Origin: an uncultured Micrococcales bacterium
Lineage (GTDB): Bacteria > Actinomycetota > Actinomycetes > Actinomycetales > Microbacteriaceae
Direction of reading: 5' to 3'
Assembly (NCBI GenBank): GCA_903909605.1
Contig: CAIVWH010000020.1
Span: 1 to 64,000, forward strand
Length of the DNA: 64,000 nucleotides
Shown here in pieces: positions 32,754 to 42,710 of this stretch. Below the pieces are notes generated by a model. That model had not been told where the DNA came from, made no database searches, and worked only from the letters and a program-made list of their open reading frames with translations. The position numbers were made by a program, and so were the translations under genes. Numbering within the stretch: the stretch's first letter is position 1; every line of letters begins with the position of its first letter.

Positions 32754-33790
32754 TCGAACGCAAAATTTGGCGCAGCTTCGCCAGTGACAACTACGCAGGC
32801 ATCCATCCTCGAATTCTCGAGGCAATCGGCTCGGTAAACGAGGGTCACGAGAAGGCCTATGGCGCAGACGCCGTAACGGCCCACTTCAACGACCTGATTC
32901 ACAAGACCTTCGGCAAGCAGGCAGAAGCCTGCCCAACCTTCAACGGCACAGGCGCTAACGTGCTCTCGCTCTCGGTCGGCACTCAGCGCTGGGAGGCCGT
33001 CATTTGTGCGGCAACCGCGCACATCAACACCGACGAGGGTGGCGCACCCGAGAAGGTTTCGGGCCTCAAGCTCTATGGCGTGCCAACCCCTGACGGCAAG
33101 CTCACCCCCGAGCTAATCGCCACGCAGGTTTACGACATGGGCAGTGTTCACCGCGCTCAGCCTGGTGTGGTTTCGATCACGCAGACCACCGAGTGCGGCA
33201 CGCTCTATTCCATCGACGAAATCAAGGCAATTGCCGACTACACCCACTCAATCGGGCTGCCACTGCACATGGATGGCGCGCGAATTTCAAACGCCGCCGC
33301 CGCTCTCGGCAAGAGTTTCAAAGAGTTCACCACCGATGCTGGCGTTGACCTGCTTAGTTTTGGTGGAACCAAAATTGGCGCAATGGGTGCCGAGGCTGTC
33401 GTCATCCTGAACGACAGATACACCAACCGCATTCCTTACCTACGCAAGTCACTGATGCAGCTCTCGAGCAAGATGCGCTTCGTCAGCGCGCAGCTAATCA
33501 CGCTGCTCGATAACGACAGCGAACTTGCTATCGCCAACGGTCGCCACGCCAACGCAATGGCTCAGCGTCTAGTGGCGGGCATCCATGAACTTGGCTTCGA
33601 GGTTCCTTACTCGGTTGATGCCAACGCGGTTTTCCCGATCTTGCCAAAGCATGTTTACGACGCCGTTCAGGATGAGTTCCCGTTCTACATCTGGGATCAC
33701 ACAATCGGGCAGGTGCGCCTAATGTGTTCGTGGGACACCACCGAGGCCGACGTCGATGGCCTATTGGCCGCGCTAAGAAAAGCAATCTAG
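32750..33790 (+). CDS. ltaE: Low-specificity L-threonine aldolase
   Basis: SFASDNYAGIHPRILEAI, HMDGARISNAAAALG, DLLSFGGTKIGAMGAEAVV. Confidence 0.9.
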   Translation: MIERKIWRSFASDNYAGIHPRILEAIGSVNEGHEKAYGADAVTAHFNDLIHKTFGKQAEACPTFNGTGANVLSLSVGTQRWEAVICAATAHINTDEGGAPEKVSGLKLYGVPTPDGKLTPELIATQVYDMGSVHRAQPGVVSITQTTECGTLYSIDEIKAIADYTHSIGLPLHMDGARISNAAAALGKSFKEFTTDAGVDLLSFGGTKIGAMGAEAVVILNDRYTNRIPYLRKSLMQLSSKMRFVSAQLITLLDNDSELAIANGRHANAMAQRLVAGIHELGFEVPYSVDANAVFPILPKHVYDAVQDEFPFYIWDHTIGQVRLMCSWDTTEADVDGLLAALRKAI

Positions 33791-33798
33791 GAGTACCA

Positions 33799-34011
33799 AT
33801 GGCCGAGAAAGTTCAAGGACCAAGGAGTTACTTTCCGTCAATCGAAAAGAAGTACGGCAAGCCGATTGACCACTGGATGAACATCCTGAAGATGCACAAG
33901 TCAAAGCCGCACATGGAAATGGTTGCCGTGCTCAAGAACGAGCACGAGATGGGTCACGGGCACGCAAACGCGATTGTGCACGTTTTCCGCGCCGATAACG
34001 GGCTCAATTAA
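33799..34011 (+). CDS. DUF4287-type small protein
   Basis: Start trimmed to MAEKVQGPRSYFPSIEKKYGKPIDHWMNIL. Confidence 0.8.
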   Translation: MAEKVQGPRSYFPSIEKKYGKPIDHWMNILKMHKSKPHMEMVAVLKNEHEMGHGHANAIVHVFRADNGLN

Positions 34012-34488
34012 TTAGAGCGCGGCCTCGATAGCTTCGACGACCTTCGGGTCATCCGGCTTGGTGGTTGGGCGAAAACGCTGCACCGAGTCATCCTTGCCAA
34101 TCAGAAACTTCTCGAAGTTCCACATAACCGGCCCGGCAAGCCCCTTTGAATCCTTGGTCTTCACCAGAGACTTGTAGAGCTCGTGGCGGTTGCGGCCGTT
34201 GACCTTGATCATCTCGGTCATCGGGAAGGTGACACCCCAGGTGGTCGAGCAGTATTGGGCCACGGCCTCGTTGCTCGAAAGCTCCTGCTTGAACTGGTCG
34301 CTTGGCAGGCCAACCACGGTAAAGCCGCGCGGGCCATACTTCTTCTGCAGCGCCTCGAGCGCTTCGTATTGCGGGGTCAGCCCGCAACGCGAGGCCACGT
34401 TGACCACTAGCACTGGGCCCTTGCCCAGTTTGCCGAGGGTGGTGGTGGTTCCGTTGATCAGGGTCAGTTCAATGTCGCGAATACTCAT
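34012..34488 (-). CDS. Glutathione peroxidase family protein
   Basis: VLVVNVASRCGLTPQYEALEALQKKYGPRGFTVVGLPSDQF and WNFEKFLIGKD. Confidence 0.92.
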   Translation of the reverse strand: MSIRDIELTLINGTTTTLGKLGKGPVLVVNVASRCGLTPQYEALEALQKKYGPRGFTVVGLPSDQFKQELSSNEAVAQYCSTTWGVTFPMTEMIKVNGRNRHELYKSLVKTKDSKGLAGPVMWNFEKFLIGKDDSVQRFRPTTKPDDPKVVEAIEAAL

Positions 34489-34558
34489 AATGGGATAACC
34501 AGTTTTGGGCCCCGGCTATTCCGCGAGCGAGCTCGGCTGCTAGCCGGAGATTGATTTC

Positions 34559-35539
34559 CTACAGGCCCAAAGAATTGAGCGAGCCGCGGATAGCCGCTGC
34601 CGACTTTTCGAAAGCAGCCTGTTCGTAGACATCCATCGAAACCTCGATGGTCCGAGCCGCCCCCTGGGCGTTGACCAGGGTTGGCACAGACATGGCAAGG
34701 CCCGAGACGCCCTGATAGTTGGTGAGCACTGATGACACCGGCAGAATAGCCTCTTCATCGCCAAGTACGGCCTCGACAATTCGCGCCGCCGAAAGTCCGA
34801 TGGCGTAGTTGGTAGCACCCTTGCCCTCTATCACGCGGTAGGCAGCGGTCTTCACGATGTTGTGAATGGAATTTAGTTCGTCGAGCGTGAGCGGGTGGCC
34901 ATCCTCTGTCTTCCACTCGGAAAGCGGAACCGGGCCGATGGCAGCCTGCGACCAGAGCGGAAACTCCGAGTCACCGTGCTCACCAATAATCAGTGCATGG
35001 ATGCTCGCAGTACTGACCCTCAGTCGTTCGCCGAGCAACCAGCGCAAACGTGATGAGTCGAGTACCGTGCCCGACGAGAATACCCGTGATGCAGGAAGCC
35101 CGGTGATCTGCAATGCGGCCGTTGCTAGAACGTCACATGGGTTTGTGACCAGAACGAAGATTGCATTCGGTGACAGCGAGAGCAGCTTCGGCAAGATCGT
35201 TTCGAGAATCTTGAAGTTCACGCCTGCAAGTTCGAGGCGAGTTTGACCGGCCTTTTGCTTTGCTCCCGCTGTAATCACAATCACATCGCTGTTTGCGGTG
35301 AGTTCGATGTCGCTGCCACCGTTTATCGACGCGGCACCGGTGAAAGAAGTTCCGTGCGCTAGATCCAGCACCTCGGCACTGACCTTAGGCGTGTCGATGT
35401 CATACAAGACAATCTCTCGAGCCGAACCGCGAATTAGCATCGCGTAGGCGCTCGAAGAACCGACTGCGCCGGCACCGACGACAGATACTTTGGAGTGACG
35501 GGCTTCAAGCATGCTTTGCCTCTCAATTGCGTCGTGCAA
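34559..35539 (-). CDS. ldh: L-lactate dehydrogenase
   Basis: VSVVGAGAVGSSSAYAM, VLVTNPCDVL, GEHGDSEFPLWS. Confidence 0.93.
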   Translation of the reverse strand: MHDAIERQSMLEARHSKVSVVGAGAVGSSSAYAMLIRGSAREIVLYDIDTPKVSAEVLDLAHGTSFTGAASINGGSDIELTANSDVIVITAGAKQKAGQTRLELAGVNFKILETILPKLLSLSPNAIFVLVTNPCDVLATAALQITGLPASRVFSSGTVLDSSRLRWLLGERLRVSTASIHALIIGEHGDSEFPLWSQAAIGPVPLSEWKTEDGHPLTLDELNSIHNIVKTAAYRVIEGKGATNYAIGLSAARIVEAVLGDEEAILPVSSVLTNYQGVSGLAMSVPTLVNAQGAARTIEVSMDVYEQAAFEKSAAAIRGSLNSLGL

Positions 35540-37171
35540 CTAGCTGAGTTTCTGCAGCTCGGCAAGCACGAATGCCTTGGCCTCTTCTGCGGTCGAGAAG
35601 TTCTGCACCTCGTGTGCGATGCGCTTGGCGTCTGCCTCGGCCACCGCACTCAGCGCAGCCTTGACCGCCCCAACCTGCGACGGCGAAGACGAAACCGACT
35701 TCATTCCGAGGCCTGCGAGCACCACAGCGAAAGCGGGGTCGCTGGCGCTCTCACCGCAGACTCCACTTGAGATTCCGGCTGCAAGAGACTCGCTGGCGAT
35801 GCGAGCAAGGGTTCGAATCAGGCCGGGTTGCCACGGATTGAGCAGCAGGCCGAGTGCCGGGTTCATGCGGTCTGCGGCAAAGAGATATTGCGACAGGTCG
35901 TTGGTGCCAACCGACAAGAAGTCGATCTGACCCTTGAGATCTGCAATCTGGGTGACGATCGAGGGGGTCTCGACCATGATGCCGACCTTGAATTGGCCGA
36001 TGCTCTTAGCAAGGGCGGCGAACTCGCGGGCTTCTGCTGCGGTGGCGATCATCGGGGCCATGACCCAGACCTCGCGACCGGTATGCGCACGCGCGAACTC
36101 AAGCGACTGAAGCTGGTCGACGATGAACTGTCTGTGCTCGACAATCAAGCGATAGCCGCGAACACCAAGCGACGGGTTTTCTTCGTGCGGCATGTTCAAA
36201 AACGGCACTGGCTTGTCGCTGCCGGCGTCAATCGTGCGAACTACAACTGGGCCTTCAGGCGCCGCCGCGAGTATCTCTGCATACAGCGCGGTTTGCGCTT
36301 CAACGCTCGGCTGGGATGACGAGCTCAGATAAAGCAGCTCGGTGCGGAACAAACCAACGCCGTTTGCGCCGGCGCTCGATGCCTTCTTCGCGTCGTCGAG
36401 TGACCCGATGTTCGAGCGAACCGGAACCAGTGGCTCGCGGCCGGTTGCGATGAACTCAATCGGCATGGTTGCCTCAGACAACTCGGCGTTGAACACTACG
36501 CGGTCGCCGACCGGGTCGACGAGCACAATGTCGCCATCGACTAGGTGTGCTGCCTCGCCGCACGAAACCACAGCGGGAATCGAACGCGACCGGCAAATGA
36601 TTGCGGTGTGCGAAGTCGGGCCACCTTTGAGCGTGATCACGCCAACAACGGCACTCGTGAACTGCGCGGTGTCGGCAGGCGAAAAGTCTTCGCCGACAAT
36701 CACAAAGGAGCCGTGTTTCGGAAGTTCGAGACCGACTTTGATGCCCGCGAGATTTGCCTGGACGCGCTTTGAAATGTCTTGCAGATCTTTTACGCGCTCG
36801 TCGAAGTCGGGGTCGCCGCCGAGCAACTCGGCAAACTCATTAACTGCCAATCCATAGGCTGCCGCAGCTGACCAGCCATCGGCCAGGTGGCCATCGGCTA
36901 CTTCGAAAAGCTCGTCGTCTTCGAGCAAAAACTTGAGTGCTTCAAAAATGTCAGCAGAGGTGTCATCAGAAGCGGCTGCCAGCTCATCCAAGTGAGCAGA
37001 CACGGATGCGATTGCCGCCTTCAGTGAAACGCGCTCGGCATCTGCACCTTTTGTTGATTTGGCGAATTCTGGAAGCGCCTGCATCGGAGCCACGCGAAAA
37101 ACTTCGGCGACCACTGCGTTGAGACCAACGCCTAGGCCAGAAAGCACCTGCCCCTTTGTGAGCCCCCGCAT
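35540..37171 (-). CDS. ptsI: Phosphoenolpyruvate-protein phosphotransferase (PTS enzyme I)
   Basis: GGPTSHTAIICRSRSIPAVV, GANGVGLFRTELLYLSS, LSVGTNDLSQYLFAADRMNP. Confidence 0.97.
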   Translation of the reverse strand: MRGLTKGQVLSGLGVGLNAVVAEVFRVAPMQALPEFAKSTKGADAERVSLKAAIASVSAHLDELAAASDDTSADIFEALKFLLEDDELFEVADGHLADGWSAAAAYGLAVNEFAELLGGDPDFDERVKDLQDISKRVQANLAGIKVGLELPKHGSFVIVGEDFSPADTAQFTSAVVGVITLKGGPTSHTAIICRSRSIPAVVSCGEAAHLVDGDIVLVDPVGDRVVFNAELSEATMPIEFIATGREPLVPVRSNIGSLDDAKKASSAGANGVGLFRTELLYLSSSSQPSVEAQTALYAEILAAAPEGPVVVRTIDAGSDKPVPFLNMPHEENPSLGVRGYRLIVEHRQFIVDQLQSLEFARAHTGREVWVMAPMIATAAEAREFAALAKSIGQFKVGIMVETPSIVTQIADLKGQIDFLSVGTNDLSQYLFAADRMNPALGLLLNPWQPGLIRTLARIASESLAAGISSGVCGESASDPAFAVVLAGLGMKSVSSSPSQVGAVKAALSAVAEADAKRIAHEVQNFSTAEEAKAFVLAELQKLS

Positions 37172-37180
37172 TACTGAGCC

Positions 37181-37450
37181 TTAGCCCTTTAGGAAGTCTT
37201 GAATCTGGGCGACGATTTCGCCGGCCTGGGCCTCATCTGAGGTTTCGATCTCGACGGTCAGGGTCTCGCCGGTCTTGATCTTGAGGGCCATGAGGCGAAG
37301 TGCCGAGTTTGCCTTGGCGAATTCCTCGCCTGGGCGACCGATGGTTACCTCGAGGCCTGACTCCTTGACGAGCTTCACAATTTGGCCGGCTGGGCGGGCG
37401 TGAAGGCCGATTGGGTCGAGAACCTCAACTTCGAGAGAAAACTTGCTCAT
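37181..37450 (-). CDS. ptsH: Phosphocarrier protein HPr
   Basis: DPIGLHARPAGQIVKLV and KANSALRLMALKI. Confidence 0.95.
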   Translation of the reverse strand: MSKFSLEVEVLDPIGLHARPAGQIVKLVKESGLEVTIGRPGEEFAKANSALRLMALKIKTGETLTVEIETSDEAQAGEIVAQIQDFLKG

Positions 37451-37593
37451 AAATGCGCTCTTTCGTCTAACTAGGCCCTAGATTGTGTTCTTAAGTGTGT
37501 CAGGAATGGCCACATCCCGCCAATCGAGCAGGGCCAAAAGCCCAGCTTCCATGGTCATCAATGGTGATGTCGGCCCATCTTTGAGGACTTTTC

Positions 37594-37617
37594 GGTGTTT
37601 TGCAATGCCAAAACACC
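37594..37617. promoter_or_regulatory. Perfect 9-bp inverted repeat with 6-nt spacer, candidate operator between divergent pts transcripts
   Basis: GGTGTTTTG-caatgc-CAAAACACC in the 325-bp divergent intergenic region. Confidence 0.5.
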
Positions 37618-37775
37618 CCACAAAATTAGTGTCAATTTTTGATAACGGTTTGTGCTTAAGTCCCAGTTTTCTGGCCCTACTTTCACTAGCCTTTGTTTTA
37701 GCAGCCCCAGGGCTGATCCGACAAAGGCGACGGAAGGGTTAGGCGCATGAGCCTTATCAACGAAGGAGTAGTTCG

Positions 37776-38228
37776 TTGAGCACCCCAATCACGATCGAAT
37801 CGATCGTTCTCGTCGACATCGACGCCACCACCAAAGAAGAAGCAACTCGCTTGCTCGCGCAGCGTCTGGTTGACGCGGGTCGCGTCACCGACATCGAAGG
37901 ATATCTGGAAGCAGTTGCAAAGCGCGAAGAGCACTTCCCAACCGGCATCGAAGGTGGCATCGCAATTCCGCACGCACAGAGCGACCTGGTGGTAACCCCA
38001 TCCGTGGCGGTTGCAACTTCATCAAAGGGAATCGATTTCGGAGCTGACGACGGCCCATCGACCCTCATCTTCTTGATTGCCGCTCCGGCATCTGGTGACA
38101 GCGCTCACCTCGAAATTCTTGGATCGCTCGCTCGCAAGGTGATGCACGAAGAGTTCTGCGACGAATTGCGCGCAGAGAAGAACCCAGCGGCGATTGCCGA
38201 AATCGTCACCAGAGAGGTACAGAAATAA
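37776..38228 (+). CDS. PTS fructose-type EIIA
   Basis: HFPTGIEGGIAIPHAQSDLV around the phospho-histidine. Confidence 0.93.
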   Translation: MSTPITIESIVLVDIDATTKEEATRLLAQRLVDAGRVTDIEGYLEAVAKREEHFPTGIEGGIAIPHAQSDLVVTPSVAVATSSKGIDFGADDGPSTLIFLIAAPASGDSAHLEILGSLARKVMHEEFCDELRAEKNPAAIAEIVTREVQK

Positions 38229-38229
38229 A

Positions 38230-38667
38230 ATGGCGAAAATCGTAGGAGTTACCAGCTGCATTACTGGTATCGCACACACATACATGGCGGCCGAAGCTCT
38301 CGAGCGCGCCGGAAAAAAGCTTGGTCACGAAGTAACTATCGAGACCCAAGGCTCTGCAGGAACGATTCCTCTGAAACCAGAAGTAATCGCTGCTGCAGAC
38401 GCAGTTATCTTTGCCGTCGACCTTGAGGTCAAGGATCGTTCGCGATTCAACGGCAAGCCTTATCTTCAGGTCGGTGTAGCCAAAGCAATGAAGGGCGCAG
38501 AAGACCTGATCAATGAGGTGCTCGAAGGTGCAGCAGCCGGCACCGCCGCCCTAGTCGGCGACGGCAAGGATGCAAGCCCGAAGGCGGCGCCAAAGCCTGC
38601 AAAGGTTGACGGCGGCAATGGCAACAAGGGAGGACTCTTCGGGGGCCTCTTTGGCAAAAAGAAATAA
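38230..38667 (+). CDS. PTS fructose-type EIIB
   Basis: Start trimmed to MAKIVGVTSCITGIAHTYMAAEALE; VETQGSAGTIPL-type signature. Confidence 0.93.
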   Translation: MAKIVGVTSCITGIAHTYMAAEALERAGKKLGHEVTIETQGSAGTIPLKPEVIAAADAVIFAVDLEVKDRSRFNGKPYLQVGVAKAMKGAEDLINEVLEGAAAGTAALVGDGKDASPKAAPKPAKVDGGNGNKGGLFGGLFGKKK

Positions 38668-38723
38668 CCCGAACAGACAATAGGGTCTGGTCGGCGCAAC
38701 ACTTCAACTAAGGAGAAGAAGTA

Positions 38724-39860
38724 GTGGCAGGTACAGGTAACAAAATTCGCCAGTGGCTTATGACTGGTGTTTCTTACATGATCCCGTTTGTTGCTGCAGG
38801 CGGTATCTTGATCGCTCTCGGTTTCTTGCTGGGTAGCGCAGCTCACGGCACTGACGGTATCCGTGCTTACGACGCAGCCAAGATGAACGTCGCTGTTGAC
38901 GCAGCTGGCAACGTCACCGGATTCAACTACGCCGACCTCGGCAACTGGGCATTCATCATCTTCTGGCTTGGAAAGGCAGCATTCGCGCTGTTCGTTCCAG
39001 TGCTGGCAGGTTACATTGCTTACGCAATCGCTGACCGTCCAGGTCTCGCACCTGGTTTCGTAGCCGGTGTTTTGGCTACCGGTCTCGGCAGCAACCCACT
39101 CGGCACCGGCACCGGATTCCTCGGCGCCATCCTCGGTGGTCTGCTTGCTGGTTTCGTCGCGCTGTACATCAGCCGCTGGAAGGTTGCTAGCTGGATCCGT
39201 CCGTTGATGCCAGTGGTAATCATCCCGCTGCTCAGCTCGATCGTCACTGGCATCGTTATGGTTGTTGTTCTTCAGAAGCCAATCGGCGCACTGATGACCG
39301 GCCTTAACACCGCACTTACCAACATGGGAACCGCACAGCTCGTCGGCCTCGGCATCGTTCTTGGTCTGATGATGGCATTCGACATGGGTGGCCCAGTAAA
39401 CAAGGTTGCTTACGTCTTCGCTACTACCGGTTTGACCACTGCACTTGCAGGCACCGACGCCAGCGCACCTCAGTACAAGGTGATGGCAATTGTTATGGCT
39501 GCAGGTATGACCCCTCCACTGGGTCTTGCACTCGCAACCGTTCTTCGCAAGAGCCTCTTCACCGAGTCTGAAATCGAAAACGGTAAGGCAGCTTGGTTGC
39601 TTGGTGCATCGTTCATCTCGGAAGGTGCGATTCCATTCGCAGCTGCCGACCCAATCCGCGTGATCCCTTCGATCATGATCGGTTCTGGTGTAACCGGTGC
39701 TCTCGTTGCACTGTTCGGCAACACCCTTCCAGCCCCTCACGGTGGAATCTTCGTATTCCCACTGGTTGGCTCACCATTGACCTACACCCTTGCAATCCTG
39801 GTCGGCACCGCCGTTACCGCTTTGCTCGTTGTTGTGGCCAAGGGCCTCGGCAAGAAGTAA
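38724..39860 (+). CDS. PTS fructose-type EIIC
   Basis: WLMTGVSYMIPFVAAGGILIALGF, FDMGGPVNKVAYVF, EGAIPFAAADP. Confidence 0.95.
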   Translation: MAGTGNKIRQWLMTGVSYMIPFVAAGGILIALGFLLGSAAHGTDGIRAYDAAKMNVAVDAAGNVTGFNYADLGNWAFIIFWLGKAAFALFVPVLAGYIAYAIADRPGLAPGFVAGVLATGLGSNPLGTGTGFLGAILGGLLAGFVALYISRWKVASWIRPLMPVVIIPLLSSIVTGIVMVVVLQKPIGALMTGLNTALTNMGTAQLVGLGIVLGLMMAFDMGGPVNKVAYVFATTGLTTALAGTDASAPQYKVMAIVMAAGMTPPLGLALATVLRKSLFTESEIENGKAAWLLGASFISEGAIPFAAADPIRVIPSIMIGSGVTGALVALFGNTLPAPHGGIFVFPLVGSPLTYTLAILVGTAVTALLVVVAKGLGKK

Positions 39861-39874
39861 ATCGCTTCAAAACG

Positions 39875-39905
39875 AAAGCACCCGTCGAAAGGCGGGTGCT
39901 TTTGT
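39875..39905 (+). terminator. Rho-independent terminator after the PTS EII genes
   Basis: AAAGCACCCG-tcgaaagg-CGGGTGCTTT followed by a T-rich tract. Confidence 0.85.
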
Positions 39906-39945
39906 TTAAGGTGGTTACTTTTCCAGGATGCTCGCCCCGAGGTTT

Positions 39946-41748
39946 TTAGTACGTGCAGTGGTAAAGTTCGCCGAACAGGTTGGTTGATACATGTTTGCAG
40001 TTGTTCAACACGTGCAGTGCGATTTTCTCGGTGTTGCCGCCAGCGCCACGCTTATCCCAGCCGCTGCTGTAAATCACGTATTGAAGTTGCTTATCGGCAA
40101 TCAGCTGCTTGAACTTATCGATGGTAGGCACAGTGTCGAAGCCGCTGAAGCCACCCATTGGTAATACCTCTAGGCCAGAAAGATTCATGATTGGGGCGGC
40201 AATCTGAGCGCCGAAGGTCGCAAGCGGATACTTCGGGTGACCAACCTGGTTCGCAGCCAGAAACGCCTTCAACTCTTTGGTCGCGGCAATGTCTTGTTTG
40301 AGGTTGCGGTGTATCACGGGTCCGGTATCCGCATCGGTGTGGGCTGTGCCCGTAACCCGGGCCCATTTCGGCAGCTCGGGGCCGGCAACCGGGTTGGTTG
40401 GCGCCGGGCGGTTGATGACGTCAATCGACCAAACGGCCGGAGTGACCACCAGCGCAACGGTGAGGGTTAGGCCGAGTAGGCCGCGGCGCTCAGGCTGCAA
40501 TCCGATGAGCACCACAAGCGCAACCAGGGCCACAAACGGCAGCCAAGACATCACGGGGAAGTAGCCGGTGTAAAGACTGTTGATCACGAACGCGCTGATT
40601 GCGCCGACGAGTCCGACAAGGATGAGCATCCAGGCCTTGCCGTGACTGATCAGGTAGGCCAGCACGATTGCAATCGGCATGGCGATGATCGCGGTGTAGT
40701 ACTGGTGCATTCCGGCAACGAATGAGTATTCCAGATAGAGCAGCACGAACGAGACTCCGGCCAGAACCAGCGTGGCGTCAAACTCTTGAACCAGGAACAG
40801 TGCGATTAGTGCAACGGCTGCCGCGACAATCAACCAGCCAATTTGACCGGCATCTTGAATGTTGAATAGGCGGAAGATGCCGGCCTCGCCAGCGAACTTC
40901 GGAGTGAACGAGCGGAATAGGTGTGGGTCGTTGGTTGCCGAGAGTCGACCAAGTGCGTTGTAGCCGAACACCATCTCCCATGCGGAGTTCTGCAGGGTTC
41001 CGCCGACGTATGGTCGCGAACTCGCTGGAGTCAGAGTGACAATGACAATCCAAAGCAGAGACAGCGCAAGGCTGCTCGCGCCCGCAATCAGCAGGTCAAC
41101 CACTTTGGTGATGCGCCTCTTGTTTGCAACTGCGAACCAGGCGATGATCAGCGCTGGCCAAAGCACCCAGGCTTCGATCATGTAGGTCTGGAATGCAACG
41201 CCGATCCACAAGCCAGCGAAAATCAGCTGCGAACGCTTACCGGTTTGCAGCGCAACAACGCCTCGGTGAAATGCGAGGGCCATGTAAAGCAAGAAGAACG
41301 ACTCTGGTTCGTTTGAGCGTGCCACCGCAGAAATAATCGGCGTGGCCAGGATGATCAAACCGGTTGCCAGTGCAACAGTATCGGAAAGTGCATCCGAGGC
41401 GGTGTTGAATTTTGCGATTCGACGACCGGCGAGCGCCATCGCAAGCACTGCGCCGATGGTGGCGAGCCCGTTTGGCGCCAAAACTGTTACATCGTGAAAG
41501 CCAAAGATTCGAACGAAGATGGCGGTGATCCAATAAGAACCAGGAATCTTGTCGAGGCTGACGGTGCCAGCGGGGTCAACCGCGCCGAAGAGCCAGTCGG
41601 TGAAGTTGTGGCTCATGCTGTGGGCGACAGCCGCCTGATAGGCCGAAACCTGGAACTGGCTGAAGTTTGAGAAGTAGATTAGCCCGCCGGCGATGGCCAA
41701 AAAGGCTAGGACGGACGCTAGTCGGATTTGGGCTGGGGAAATCTTCAC
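39946..41748 (-). CDS. ArnT-like GT39 family glycosyltransferase, polytopic membrane protein
   Basis: SAYQAAVAHSMSHNFTDWLFGAVDPAGTVSLDKIPGSYWITAIFVRIFGF plus many TM segments. Confidence 0.85.
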   Translation of the reverse strand: MKISPAQIRLASVLAFLAIAGGLIYFSNFSQFQVSAYQAAVAHSMSHNFTDWLFGAVDPAGTVSLDKIPGSYWITAIFVRIFGFHDVTVLAPNGLATIGAVLAMALAGRRIAKFNTASDALSDTVALATGLIILATPIISAVARSNEPESFFLLYMALAFHRGVVALQTGKRSQLIFAGLWIGVAFQTYMIEAWVLWPALIIAWFAVANKRRITKVVDLLIAGASSLALSLLWIVIVTLTPASSRPYVGGTLQNSAWEMVFGYNALGRLSATNDPHLFRSFTPKFAGEAGIFRLFNIQDAGQIGWLIVAAAVALIALFLVQEFDATLVLAGVSFVLLYLEYSFVAGMHQYYTAIIAMPIAIVLAYLISHGKAWMLILVGLVGAISAFVINSLYTGYFPVMSWLPFVALVALVVLIGLQPERRGLLGLTLTVALVVTPAVWSIDVINRPAPTNPVAGPELPKWARVTGTAHTDADTGPVIHRNLKQDIAATKELKAFLAANQVGHPKYPLATFGAQIAAPIMNLSGLEVLPMGGFSGFDTVPTIDKFKQLIADKQLQYVIYSSGWDKRGAGGNTEKIALHVLNNCKHVSTNLFGELYHCTY

Positions 41749-41782
41749 TTCGACAGAGTTATAGAAATTCCTGTGAGTTTGC

Positions 41783-42706
41783 TTAGCGCAGCAATCCAGC
41801 GATGCTGAATTTCTGGGCCTTGCGCAGGCTGTCTTCGATTAATCGCAGAATCTTGGGGCGGTGCAGCAGCTGGTCATCCTTGGTTTCGCTGAGGTGCCAG
41901 GTGGCTTGCTCTAGGTAGCGAAGCTTCACGTGCAGGTCGATGAGTTCGAGGTCGCGCTCGGTTGGCCCAGCCTCGCCAAAGTAGGCCTCTATATAGGCGC
42001 CAATCAACTCGCGGTGCATCGCCTTCTTCTCGGCCATCAGCGCATGGATGGTCACGCCAAGTTCGAAGAACTTCGACCCCCAGCCGGCCTGAGCCCAGTC
42101 GATCAGCACTGCACGCTCGGGTTGAAAGACAACATTCGATAGGTGTGAATCGCTGTGAATGAAGGTCATGTCTTCGCGGGAGAGCTCGTAGGACTTGAGT
42201 TCGCGCTGCAGGGCTCGGGCGTACTTGATGAAATCCGAGCTGAAGTCCTCGGCATTTGATTTTGCGAAAACCGGCTTGAGCACACGAGCAGAGTTCCACT
42301 CGGCAAGTTTGTTTCTCGCATCCTTGTCGAAGGCAATGTGCAGTTTGTGTTGTGCGTCGGCCAGCGCAGCGGCGTGCTTCGGCAGTGCATTGCCAACAAC
42401 GATCTCGCCATCGATGTAGAGCAGCGCAATCATTTCGTAGCTGGTGAACAGCTGGCGGTTAAAAGGAGTGGGCGATGCAATTTTTTTATTACGAAGCAGA
42501 ATGAGGTTGTCGATTTCGCGATCGAAGGCAGTAATCAGGCGCTTATTGCGGCGCACCGCCTTATAGACGCGCGAGATGCGCGTGTTGATGACTGTGATTG
42601 AGTGCTGATTGAAACGTTCGACGGTGAAAGTCTGCGGGTCGTCGATGCGATACAGCGCGGCGCGAATCTCTCTCGGAAGAGTCTCGAAGTTGATTGCCTT
42701 GGCCAT
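41783..42706 (-). CDS. Aminoglycoside phosphotransferase-fold kinase family protein
   Basis: FIHSDSHLSNVVFQPERAVLIDWAQAGWGSKFFELG. Confidence 0.8.
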   Translation of the reverse strand: MAKAINFETLPREIRAALYRIDDPQTFTVERFNQHSITVINTRISRVYKAVRRNKRLITAFDREIDNLILLRNKKIASPTPFNRQLFTSYEMIALLYIDGEIVVGNALPKHAAALADAQHKLHIAFDKDARNKLAEWNSARVLKPVFAKSNAEDFSSDFIKYARALQRELKSYELSREDMTFIHSDSHLSNVVFQPERAVLIDWAQAGWGSKFFELGVTIHALMAEKKAMHRELIGAYIEAYFGEAGPTERDLELIDLHVKLRYLEQATWHLSETKDDQLLHRPKILRLIEDSLRKAQKFSIAGLLR

Positions 42707-42710
42707 GCCC

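Noticed and set aside
37485-37742. 85-aa plus-strand ORF between ptsH and EIIA
   Set aside because: Lies in the divergent regulatory region, overlaps the palindrome, and shows no convincing coding signature.
38466-39740. 424-aa minus-strand ORF opposite the PTS EIIC gene
   Set aside because: Antisense shadow of a clear PTS gene; Cys/His/Glu-rich composition with no recognisable domain.
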